Source: Microcaldota archaeon
Lineage (GTDB): Archaea; Micrarchaeota; Micrarchaeia; Anstonellales; VGKX01
Assembly: GCA_021823945.1 (NCBI GenBank)
Contig: JAKALW010000069.1
Coordinates: forward strand, 1 to 6,417
Direction of reading: 5' to 3'
Length of the DNA: 6,417 nt
How positions within the stretch are numbered: position 1 is the first letter of the stretch; every line of letters starts with the position of its first letter. Positions 1-4,809 of this stretch are shown in pieces. A program made the position numbers and the translations under genes. The notes beneath the pieces are model-generated. The model did not search any database. It was not told where the DNA came from and saw only the letters and a program-made list of their open reading frames with translations.

Positions 1-1
1 G

Positions 2-568
2 GATTCGCTGGAAAGCGACGTTGCTGAAATCATGGGAGGCAATGATGCCGGGCAGCCGGAAATCGCGCCTGCCCAGGAAGATGCTTCCGATTCAAAGCCA
101 GCCCAGGCAGAGCGCGCTTCAGACATATACTCGAAGGCAGTGTCCATAGCGAAGAAGCCAGGCATGACGGAAAAAGACCTCAAGCAGGAGGAAAAAAAGC
201 TCATGGCGAGGCTCAAGGAGGAAGTCAGGGACGCATTCACGCAGGCGCGCGATATGCTGACAATCAACAAGGACAAGCAAGTTCGCGACCTGAAGCCAGG
301 CATGCAAAAAATTACTACAGTTGAATTGGAAGTTCGGGCATGCGAAAAAGTCGAGATTGCCAAAGGCAAAAAAAAGACTTTGGTCTACAGGCTGGAAGCC
401 GCGGACAAGACAGGTACCTGCATAATGTACCTGCCAGAGGCGAAGGGCAAGGGACTTGAGACAGGTGACAGCATAAAGGCCACAGGATGCAATTTCGAGA
501 AAAACGCTCTTACCGGCGAGGACTGCCTGGTCCTTGGACCGAGGTCAAAGCTGATAATTTCCAGATAG
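2..568 (+). CDS. OB-fold nucleic-acid-binding protein, RPA/SSB-like (5' end outside window)
   Basis: The reading frame is open from the first bases of the window, so the true start probably lies upstream. An ATG at 32 exists but has no convincing Shine-Dalgarno. Of 188 visible residues, about the first 50 are Ala/Glu/Asp/Gln-rich and low complexity, like a flexible linker. The next 40 are a strongly charged helical stretch (KDLKQEEKKLMARLKEEV). From about residue 93 on, the pattern VRDLKPGMQKITTVELEVRA, then a Lys-rich hairpin, then LEAADKTGTCIMYL and GLETGDSIKATGC fits a five-stranded OB fold of the RPA/SSB type. In that family, D-L-K-P-G-M opens strand 1 and D-x-T-G precedes strand 3. By family it would bind single-stranded DNA or RNA; this is inferred from fold only. 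No zinc-finger cysteines are visible. The OB fold is well supported and the exact role is not. It may overlap a possible minus-strand ORF at its 3' end. Confidence 0.75.
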   Translation, partial: DSLESDVAEIMGGNDAGQPEIAPAQEDASDSKPAQAERASDIYSKAVSIAKKPGMTEKDLKQEEKKLMARLKEEVRDAFTQARDMLTINKDKQVRDLKPGMQKITTVELEVRACEKVEIAKGKKKTLVYRLEAADKTGTCIMYLPEAKGKGLETGDSIKATGCNFEKNALTGEDCLVLGPRSKLIISR

Positions 569-712
569 CTGTTTTGCCCCTGCCGTTTTGGCTGCTGCCA
601 TGCGTGCTTCCCGAATCCAAGCGCGGGACAGCCCGGCCTTGAATTTTTCCCTCGCAGGCGCGAACATCCCGGCGCATTGGCGGATATGCCGCGGCAGTTC
701 ACGCTTTACCAT
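545..712 (-). CDS. possible small basic protein, unrecognised
   Basis: This minus-strand ORF encodes 55 residues from an ATG at 712, or 64 from an ATG at 739. The product is basic and helix-prone (VKRELPRHIRQC near the start, then EKFKAGLSRAW and IREARMAAAKTAG), with one Cys and one Trp. The composition looks more protein-like than the overlapping plus-strand frames. It would fill most of the gap after the OB-fold gene and overlap its last 24 bases tail to tail. Against it: no Shine-Dalgarno precedes the ATG at 712; the only TATA-like element (721-736) is centred about 16 bases upstream, too close for a leaderless start; and it uses CGN Arg codons more than AGG, unlike neighbouring genes. I do not recognise a family. 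Treat as a candidate only. Confidence 0.3.
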   Translation of the reverse strand: MVKRELPRHIRQCAGMFAPAREKFKAGLSRAWIREARMAAAKTAGAKQLSGNYQL

Positions 713-720
713 AAAATACG

Positions 721-736
721 AATATTTAAAAATATT
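721..736 (+). promoter_or_regulatory. TATA-like box within a perfect A/T dyad, upstream of the membrane-protein gene
   Basis: AATATTT-AA-AAATATT is a perfect inverted repeat containing a TATA-like core (TTTAAAAAT, 725-733). An archaeal start site about 25 bases downstream would lie near 753-757, giving a leader of roughly 30 bases before the ATG at 784. A GGTG at 773-776, seven bases from the ATG, could serve as a weak Shine-Dalgarno. Because the element is symmetric it could also fire leftward. Confidence 0.5.
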
Positions 737-783
737 CAAACCGCGTTTTATCCCAATAATAGATAATACGCGGGTGCTTTGGG

Positions 784-2196
784 ATGAATTTTAGGTTGCT
801 TGCAATCATAGCTGTTTTCGCCATGTGCGGCTCTCTTTTTTCAGAAAGCATACTGGTCAATGGATTCACTGTTTCCCGAAATTCTACTTATGTCGAGGTC
901 CCGCGCCTCAACCTGATAACCGAAGTCGCGGAAATGACCTACCTGAGCAACGTGACAATGACAATCACGAACACCATGGATTACGGTGCGCTCAATGTCA
1001 CTATTCTTGACGGGATATATTTCCCGGACGACGGCACGGATCTGGCGTTCACGCCCGCGCCCGCCCAGACGCTCCCGTACCTTGAATGGAAAACCCAGAA
1101 ATTGTTGCCAGGGGAGAACTTCACGATAACAACGCATTACAAGACGAAAATAACAGAGGACATGCTTGCAGGCTTCCCTGCGCCCATGATAACATACGTC
1201 GAGGACAACTCGGGCTACGTGCCAAGCGAGGTCACGATAAATGCGCCATCAAAAGTCGCCCCGGGGAAGGAAATCAGGATACAGGCGCTTGACGAGAAAG
1301 GCAGGCCGGTAGCAGGCATGACGCTTCTTATTGGCGGGCCGGACGGATACTTGAGCGAGATTGTCACAGGCTCAGACGGATACGCGACCACTGTGATTGG
1401 CAAGAAAGGCAAATACACCATAGCGTCCAAGACCGCGATGGTCACTGGCACCACACTGATTGAATCCGCCGACCTTGAGCCGCCGGTAACGGCATCATCC
1501 GACGCCCCGGGCAATGGCGCGGGCGGGTTCAGGCTGGAGGACGTCCTCAGCATAGTCGGCGGCATCGTGCTTGTAAGCGTGCTTCTTGGCGTGATATTTT
1601 TCATGGCTAAGAAAAACAGCGGCGCTCCGGCGCAGGGCGAGGCGAAGGAAGAAAAGAAAGAGGAGGAAACTCCGCAGGAGATAGTAATCGACGAGGGCAA
1701 GATGTTCGCGGCAAACAGGGTCCAGGCAAGCGCCTTCGCTGGAAGCGAAAGCACCACTGTTGTCGAGGAATCAGGGCAGGAAGATGTTTCAGAAGAGGCC
1801 ACAAAGCGCATGATAGAGGACAGGCTTAGGAAAAAGGAAAATGAAGTGCAGGAAACCGCGGACGCGGCGGCCCTGGAAGGCAGCGGCGATGATGATGGCG
1901 AGGACGGCGGCGAGCCCGCAAGCGAAGACGGCGGAGGGGAAAAGGACGAGGAGGGGGAAGCCCCCGCAAGCGATGAGCAGGGCGCCGAAGAGCAGGAAGA
2001 GGAGCAGGAGGAAGAGAAGGAGCAGCCAAAGCCAGTTTCGAAAAAAAGCCCTTCCAAAAAAATCCAAAAGCCCGCCAAAAAACAGCCCGCGGTGAAACCT
2101 TCAGTTTCCGCAAAGCCGTCTGCTTCGGCGAGGAAAGAGGCATTGACCCGCGCAGTAAAAAGGCTTGAGGAACTAAAAGCCAAGAGGAAAAGGTAA
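784..2196 (+). CDS. type I membrane protein: exported Ig-like ectodomain, one span, acidic then Lys-rich cytoplasmic tail
   Basis: This 470-residue protein has a signal peptide at about 1-20 (LLAIIAVFAMCGSLFS). Cys15 is not in a canonical lipobox. The ectodomain, about 21-250, carries N-glycosylation sequons at N33, N56, N71 and N112. Residues about 147-227 read like a small Ig/CNA-B-like or carboxypeptidase-regulatory-like beta domain (PGKEIRIQALDEKGRPVAG, then TGSDGYATTVIGKKGKYTI). A single membrane span lies at about 254-275, followed by AKK, which puts the tail in the cytoplasm. The tail has a Glu-rich segment (285-300), a short charged helix (about 338-356), a very acidic Asp/Glu/Gly/Gln stretch (about 364-413), and a Lys/Pro/Ser/Ala-rich end (416-470) with KKSPSKK and AKKQPAVKPS, resembling histone H1-type tails in composition only. 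I do not recognise a named family. Possible roles are a surface anchor or envelope organiser with a polyampholyte tail; this is inference. The frame is strongly supported by its domain order, TATA-like element and downstream terminator. Confidence 0.85.
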   Translation: MNFRLLAIIAVFAMCGSLFSESILVNGFTVSRNSTYVEVPRLNLITEVAEMTYLSNVTMTITNTMDYGALNVTILDGIYFPDDGTDLAFTPAPAQTLPYLEWKTQKLLPGENFTITTHYKTKITEDMLAGFPAPMITYVEDNSGYVPSEVTINAPSKVAPGKEIRIQALDEKGRPVAGMTLLIGGPDGYLSEIVTGSDGYATTVIGKKGKYTIASKTAMVTGTTLIESADLEPPVTASSDAPGNGAGGFRLEDVLSIVGGIVLVSVLLGVIFFMAKKNSGAPAQGEAKEEKKEEETPQEIVIDEGKMFAANRVQASAFAGSESTTVVEESGQEDVSEEATKRMIEDRLRKKENEVQETADAAALEGSGDDDGEDGGEPASEDGGGEKDEEGEAPASDEQGAEEQEEEQEEEKEQPKPVSKKSPSKKIQKPAKKQPAVKPSVSAKPSASARKEALTRAVKRLEELKAKRKR

Positions 2197-2216
2197 GATT
2201 AGTTGCCTCAAGTCAA

Positions 2217-2264
2217 GACTTTTTTCTTCTTATTTTTTCTTTATATTTTCTGCCTTATTCTATT
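2217..2264 (+). terminator. T-rich archaeal-type terminator for the membrane-protein gene
   Basis: About 20 bases past the stop codon, the plus strand has successive T tracts (TTTTTTCTTCTTATTTTTTCTTT from 2220, then TATTTTC and TTCTATTTC). Archaeal RNA polymerase terminates on such non-template T-rich runs without a hairpin. It lies between convergent genes. The minus strand here is A-rich, so the same stretch would not serve the opposing carS transcript. Confidence 0.65.
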
Positions 2265-2269
2265 TCTAT

Positions 2270-2809
2270 TTACCAGGGGACTTTTTTCAGCCCGAGCCTG
2301 TTGGCTACGTAATTGCTTGCCACGTGGACAACGTAAGTGAACGCGAACAGGAAGACCAGGTTGACTGGCTTGAAAACAAATGGCGGCGAGAGGAAGAACC
2401 CGAACGCCAATGCGAACACGAGAAAGAAAAGCTGGTCGAGGAGGAACGACGGGTGTCCGCGCTTCATGCCCAGCCTGCGCTTGAAAAAGCTGCCTGCCAG
2501 GTCGCCAAACATAGTGCCAAATGACAGGAGGAACCCGCAGGCGAAATACAAGTATGGGGCAGGATATATGCCGAACTGCGTGCCCGGGAGGATGATGCCA
2601 AGGATTGCGCCGACTAAAGTGCCAGTCGCGACGCCCGATACGAAGCCCCTGACTGTCTTGCCGTCGCCAAAAAGCCTTTTCTTGTCAATGAATTTCAGCT
2701 TGGAGTCAATCGGGCTTCCGGAGCCGAGCACCACTGGCGCGGCATTGGCAAAGTAGGCAGGGAGTATGTAGAGCAGGATTGTGAAAAAAATGGCTATGTA
2801 ATCTGGCAT
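2270..2809 (-). CDS. carS: CDP-archaeol synthase (CDP-2,3-bis-(O-geranylgeranyl)-sn-glycerol synthase)
   Basis: This 179-residue integral membrane enzyme transfers CMP from CTP to unsaturated archaetidic acid (digeranylgeranylglyceryl phosphate), giving CDP-archaeol for polar headgroup attachment in archaeal ether lipids. Hydrophobic segments fall at about 3-24, 56-75, 85-103, 124-143 and 149-164, matching the five-span topology of the family. Visible family motifs are KRLFGDGKTVRG (44-55); the CdsA-superfamily-like signature with FGDLAGSFFKRRLGMKRG (101-118) and P120 followed by LLDQLFF; and the C-terminal H162-x3-N166 pattern leading to LGLKKVPW at the very end. Length is normal and no key residue is missing. 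The ATG at 2809 has a TATA-like box about 26 bases upstream, which suggests a leaderless mRNA. It is divergent from sppA and convergent with the membrane-protein gene. Confidence 0.95.
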   Translation of the reverse strand: MPDYIAIFFTILLYILPAYFANAAPVVLGSGSPIDSKLKFIDKKRLFGDGKTVRGFVSGVATGTLVGAILGIILPGTQFGIYPAPYLYFACGFLLSFGTMFGDLAGSFFKRRLGMKRGHPSFLLDQLFFLVFALAFGFFLSPPFVFKPVNLVFLFAFTYVVHVASNYVANRLGLKKVPW

Positions 2810-2830
2810 GATGTTTTTTCAAAATGCAGG

Positions 2831-2838
2831 GTTATAAA
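2831..2838 (-). promoter_or_regulatory. TATA box of carS, leaderless arrangement
   Basis: On the minus strand the sequence reads TTTATAAC, centred about 26 bases upstream of the carS ATG at 2809. That is the usual archaeal TATA-to-start-site distance, so transcription would begin at or next to the start codon. No Shine-Dalgarno lies between, which agrees with a leaderless transcript. Confidence 0.55.
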
Positions 2839-2866
2839 CATATACCATAAGAATCGAATAATGCAC

Positions 2867-2934
2867 TGCTGCGGATGCGCCGCCAACTTTGGCAAGTGAA
2901 TGCTGCGGATGCATTGCATGTTTTGGCAATTGAC
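2867..2934. repeat. 34-bp imperfect tandem repeat, two copies, in the carS/sppA divergent promoter region
   Basis: Unit 1 is 2867-2900 and unit 2 is 2901-2934, directly abutting. By hand alignment 25 of 34 positions agree. Each unit opens with TGCTGCGGATGC and ends with TTTGGCAA(G/T)TGA; the middle seven bases diverge most. Unit 1 also holds a small inverted repeat GCCAA-CT-TTGGC (2883-2894 region) and unit 2 has ATGCA-T-TGCAT (2909-2919). Looser GGCA-containing sequence continues to about 2980. The position between two divergent promoters suggests a regulator-binding array, but this is inference. Confidence 0.65.
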
Positions 2935-2987
2935 GCACAACCGGCGCACATCTGACAACAACTGGCAGATAGCTGGCACTTTGACAC

Positions 2988-3007
2988 AATATATTATATA
3001 TTATATG
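2988..3007 (+). promoter_or_regulatory. TATA region of sppA
   Basis: An uninterrupted A/T run (CAATATATTATATATTATATG) contains the heptamer TATATTA repeated. A start site about 25 bases downstream would give a short leader of some 10-20 bases that just includes the Shine-Dalgarno at 3023-3027. Confidence 0.6.
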
Positions 3008-3022
3008 GGGAAATATGTAGTC

Positions 3023-3027
3023 GAGGT
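3023..3027 (+). promoter_or_regulatory. Shine-Dalgarno GAGGT of sppA
   Basis: GAGGT is complementary to the archaeal 16S rRNA 3' end and sits six bases before the ATG at 3034. It decides the start over the out-of-frame ATG at 3029, which is too close to the site. Confidence 0.65.
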
Positions 3028-3033
3028 CATGGG

Positions 3034-3984
3034 ATGGACAAGAAATACGTAATAGCTCTGTCAGGCATAATGCTTTTTGCAGCTTTCGCAATAACCGCGT
3101 TTGCCGCAGCGGGGGGAAAGCCTTCTGGCTCAGCAGGCGGGCTTTTCGGGACAGGACTGTTCGACCAAAGCTGCGTAGGCGTAGTCGACGTGTCTGGCGA
3201 AATAGCCACGCAGGACAACTCTGGCGGCATATTTTCCCAGGGCTCGGCAGGCTCTGGCACAATAGCGCAGGAGATAAAGGACGCTGACGCGGACGGCAAT
3301 GTCAAGGCAATACTCGTGACAATAGACTCGCCGGGCGGCTCAGTGGTGGCGACGCAGGAGATATACGACGCGCTTGAGAAGTCCAAAAAGCCCAAAGTGG
3401 CTTATTTCGGGGAAACCGCTGCATCTGGCGGGTATTACGTTGGCGTGGCGACTGATTACATTGTTTCAGAGCCAGCCGCGCTCACAGGAAGCATTGGTGT
3501 GCGCGCCACAGTGGAAGACCTCAGCCCGCTCTTTGAAAAAATCGGCTACAATACAACGACATTCAAGTCTGGCGAGTTCAAGGACATGGGCGACCCGTCA
3601 AGGCCAATGACAGACGGCGAAAAGGCCATATTCCAGGGAATTGTGGACGAGATATTCCAGGACTTCAAGGCGGCTGTCATGAAGCACAGGGGCGACAAGA
3701 TAAACAATGCGGAGATAGGGCAGATATTCGACGCCAGGGTAATGACTGGCAGGCAGGCGCTCGGCTACGGCCTCGTGGACGCGCTCGGGAACAAGGACGA
3801 CGCGCTTTCAAAGGCAGCAGAGCTTGGCGGCATGCAGGACACAGCAGAGCCGAACATCTGCGATTTCTCGCAAAAGCAGACAAACATATTGTCCGAGCTT
3901 TTCTCAAGCATGTCATACGGGATTTCAAAAGGAATAGGCTCAATGCTTGGCACTGCCCAGGGAAGGTCAATCAGCATAAGCTGA
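3034..3984 (+). CDS. sppA: signal peptide peptidase SppA, family S49 membrane serine protease
   Basis: This 316-residue protein has a hydrophobic N-terminal anchor (about 5-25), then a Gly/Ser-rich linker (about 27-45), then the protease domain facing outside the membrane. In the S49 family SppA cleaves signal peptides left in the membrane after secretion. The oxyanion and substrate loop is seen as VTIDSPGGSV (95-104). The nucleophile is Ser131 in ETAASGGYYVG. TGSIGVRA (151-158) is the conserved strand. The general base is Lys183 in KSGEFKDMGDPSR. The Ser-Lys spacing of 52 residues equals that of characterised single-domain SppA enzymes (Bacillus and Thermococcus), so the active site appears intact. 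ARVMTGRQALGYGLVDALG (234-252) is the conserved C-terminal domain motif. After about 255 there is a 60-residue tail with one Cys (276) and an amphipathic segment, less conserved in my view. Start is supported by a GAGGT six bases upstream. It neighbours exported pilin-like proteins whose signal peptides could be substrates. Confidence 0.95.
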   Translation: MDKKYVIALSGIMLFAAFAITAFAAAGGKPSGSAGGLFGTGLFDQSCVGVVDVSGEIATQDNSGGIFSQGSAGSGTIAQEIKDADADGNVKAILVTIDSPGGSVVATQEIYDALEKSKKPKVAYFGETAASGGYYVGVATDYIVSEPAALTGSIGVRATVEDLSPLFEKIGYNTTTFKSGEFKDMGDPSRPMTDGEKAIFQGIVDEIFQDFKAAVMKHRGDKINNAEIGQIFDARVMTGRQALGYGLVDALGNKDDALSKAAELGGMQDTAEPNICDFSQKQTNILSELFSSMSYGISKGIGSMLGTAQGRSISIS

Positions 3985-3987
3985 TTG
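3968..3987 (+). terminator. perfect 8-bp hairpin spanning the sppA stop codon
   Basis: CAATCAGC (3968-3975), loop ATAA, GCTGATTG (3980-3987) form a perfect stem; the TGA stop (3982-3984) is inside the right arm. No T tract follows, so it is not a classical intrinsic terminator. It could mark or protect the 3' end of the sppA transcript. The structure is seen directly; the role is inferred. Confidence 0.45.
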
Positions 3988-4049
3988 CTTGAAGCTGTTC
4001 ATGTGCCAGCCGCCAAAACAGTTCTGCGCAAATAACGGCAAAAATGCAG

Positions 4050-4083
4050 GGCAATGCGCAAGCGCTTGCCAAAAGGCAATTGA
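4050..4083. promoter_or_regulatory. candidate operator: GGCAA/TTGCC half-sites and a 12-bp palindrome before the pilin-like gene
   Basis: GGCAA (4050-4054), TTGCC (4066-4070) and GGCAA (4075-4079) alternate orientation. GCAAGCGCTTGC (4058-4069) is a perfect 12-bp palindrome, and TTGCC-AAAA-GGCAA (4066-4079) a perfect 5-bp inverted repeat. The block ends directly beside the TATA box at 4084. The sequence GGCAATTGA (4075-4083) also occurs at 2925-2933 upstream of sppA. This placement suits a transcription regulator or BRE-proximal activator site. Confidence 0.45.
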
Positions 4084-4100
4084 TTTAAATATATAAATAT
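4084..4100 (+). promoter_or_regulatory. TATA box of the first pilin-like gene
   Basis: The run TTTAAATATATAAATAT holds a canonical box TTTAAATA (4084-4091) centred 26 bases before the ATG at 4114. This predicts a leaderless mRNA. A second overlapping box (TATATAAAT, 4090-4098) is too near the ATG for the same start. Confidence 0.6.
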
Positions 4101-4113
4101 AGAATGGATTCCA

Positions 4114-4749
4114 ATGGAAAAGGATAAAGCTGGCAGGAAAATGGCTTCCAGGGGCTTCATATTCTCCCTTGACTCCTTCATAGCCCTATCCCTGATTTTG
4201 GTTTCCATTTACTCGCTTTTTGTCATGGTCTCAGTGCCAAAGACTTTCTACAACTCGCACATGCAGGCATACGACATTGCGAGGGATTCGCTCAACTCCC
4301 TTGGGAATCTTGACTATGCTTCTGCCGCGGACCCGGATTACGGCAACAAGGGCTTTTCATATCTTGAAAGGATAGGCATAAACAAGTATTATGGCACGTC
4401 AACGAACCCGCTTAACAGCGCCAACATTGCCAAGACAGCGCTTGACCCGATAATACCCCTCCAGTACGGGTACAAGATTGAGGTGTACGACATTCAGCAT
4501 TCGCCGCCGCAATGGGTAACCATTTATGATACTGCGAATGACACATCAACCCAGCACAACCGCAATTACAGGAAACTCTCTGCAACAGCCCAGGCACTCG
4601 CGGCAGGGTATAGGGACGCGCCCAAGCCTGGAAGCTTTGTTGGCTGCGGCACTGTGCAAAGCGACTTCATCTGCGCCGCAAACCCGGGCATAGTGTTCGA
4701 GGAAGGCGACGTTTTCGTCTCGGTCATAAGGCTCACGGTATATATTTGA
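4114..4749 (+). CDS. pilin-like exported protein with N-terminal hydrophobic helix
   Basis: This 211-residue protein has a short charged leader (MEKDKAGRKMASRG, 1-14) followed by an unbroken hydrophobic helix, about 15-41 (FIFSLDSFIALSLILVSIYS). A basic leader, an R-G/F junction and an acidic residue early in the helix (Asp20) are the layout of archaeal pilin-like (class III signal) proteins processed by a prepilin peptidase. The acidic residue is at +6 rather than the usual +5 if cleavage follows Gly14, so the match is imperfect and a plain membrane anchor is possible. The exported part has a helical stalk-like start (about 43-63), a Tyr/Asn/Pro-rich globular region, one sequon at N142, two cysteines (178, 187) that could form a disulfide, and a beta-strand-like end (FVSVIRLTVYI). 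I do not recognise a specific family. It is followed after 60 bases by a longer protein with a similar N-terminus, suggesting co-expression and joint function at the cell surface. Confidence 0.85.
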   Translation: MEKDKAGRKMASRGFIFSLDSFIALSLILVSIYSLFVMVSVPKTFYNSHMQAYDIARDSLNSLGNLDYASAADPDYGNKGFSYLERIGINKYYGTSTNPLNSANIAKTALDPIIPLQYGYKIEVYDIQHSPPQWVTIYDTANDTSTQHNRNYRKLSATAQALAAGYRDAPKPGSFVGCGTVQSDFICAANPGIVFEEGDVFVSVIRLTVYI

Positions 4750-4777
4750 TGCGTTTAATGGAACCAATGGAAAAGGA
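4739..4777 (+). promoter_or_regulatory. possible internal promoter and leader for the downstream pilin-like gene
   Basis: TATATATTT (4739-4747) overlaps the end of the first pilin-like gene. It is followed by AATGGAACCAATGGAAAAGGA (4757-4777), a near copy of the sequence at the start of the upstream gene (4103-4124). A start site about 25 bases past the box would lie near 4768, leaving a leader of about 40 bases before the ATG at 4810. Confidence 0.35.
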
Positions 4778-4809
4778 GACATAAGCAGGCGGATAAAAAG
4801 GTCAATATA

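Noticed and set aside
569..720. tRNA remnant or terminator in the gap after the OB-fold gene
   Set aside because: CCCGAATCC near 610 recalls a T-loop, but no GTTC, acceptor or anticodon stem pairs. The TGCCGCGGCA palindrome (687-696) has no T tract after it.
588..794. 68-codon plus-strand frame in the gap before the membrane-protein gene
   Set aside because: It runs through the TATA-like dyad and past the ATG at 784, and has no Shine-Dalgarno. The product looks like random translation.
1215..2183. 322-codon open frame on the minus strand opposite the membrane-protein gene
   Set aside because: Its product is a Ser/Pro/Phe-rich mirror of the Glu/Lys/Ala-rich plus-strand protein, without domain structure. 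The plus frame has signal peptide, span, TATA box and terminator.
2867..2934. CRISPR-like array
   Set aside because: Only two imperfect abutting units without spacers, and no cas genes in the window.
2837..2990. Small RNA (C/D box) in the carS/sppA gap
   Set aside because: A CTGA is present at 2952-2955, but no RTGATGA C box sits at a suitable distance, so nothing supports it beyond the tandem repeat.
2819..3262. 147-codon minus-strand frame across the carS/sppA gap
   Set aside because: It covers the tandem repeat and both promoters and lies antisense to sppA; the product is Arg/Leu/Ser-rich with no recognisable fold.
3027..3395. 122-codon minus-strand frame opposite the sppA N-terminus
   Set aside because: It is antisense to an unmistakable S49 protease and shows only low-complexity Ser/Pro/Ala content.
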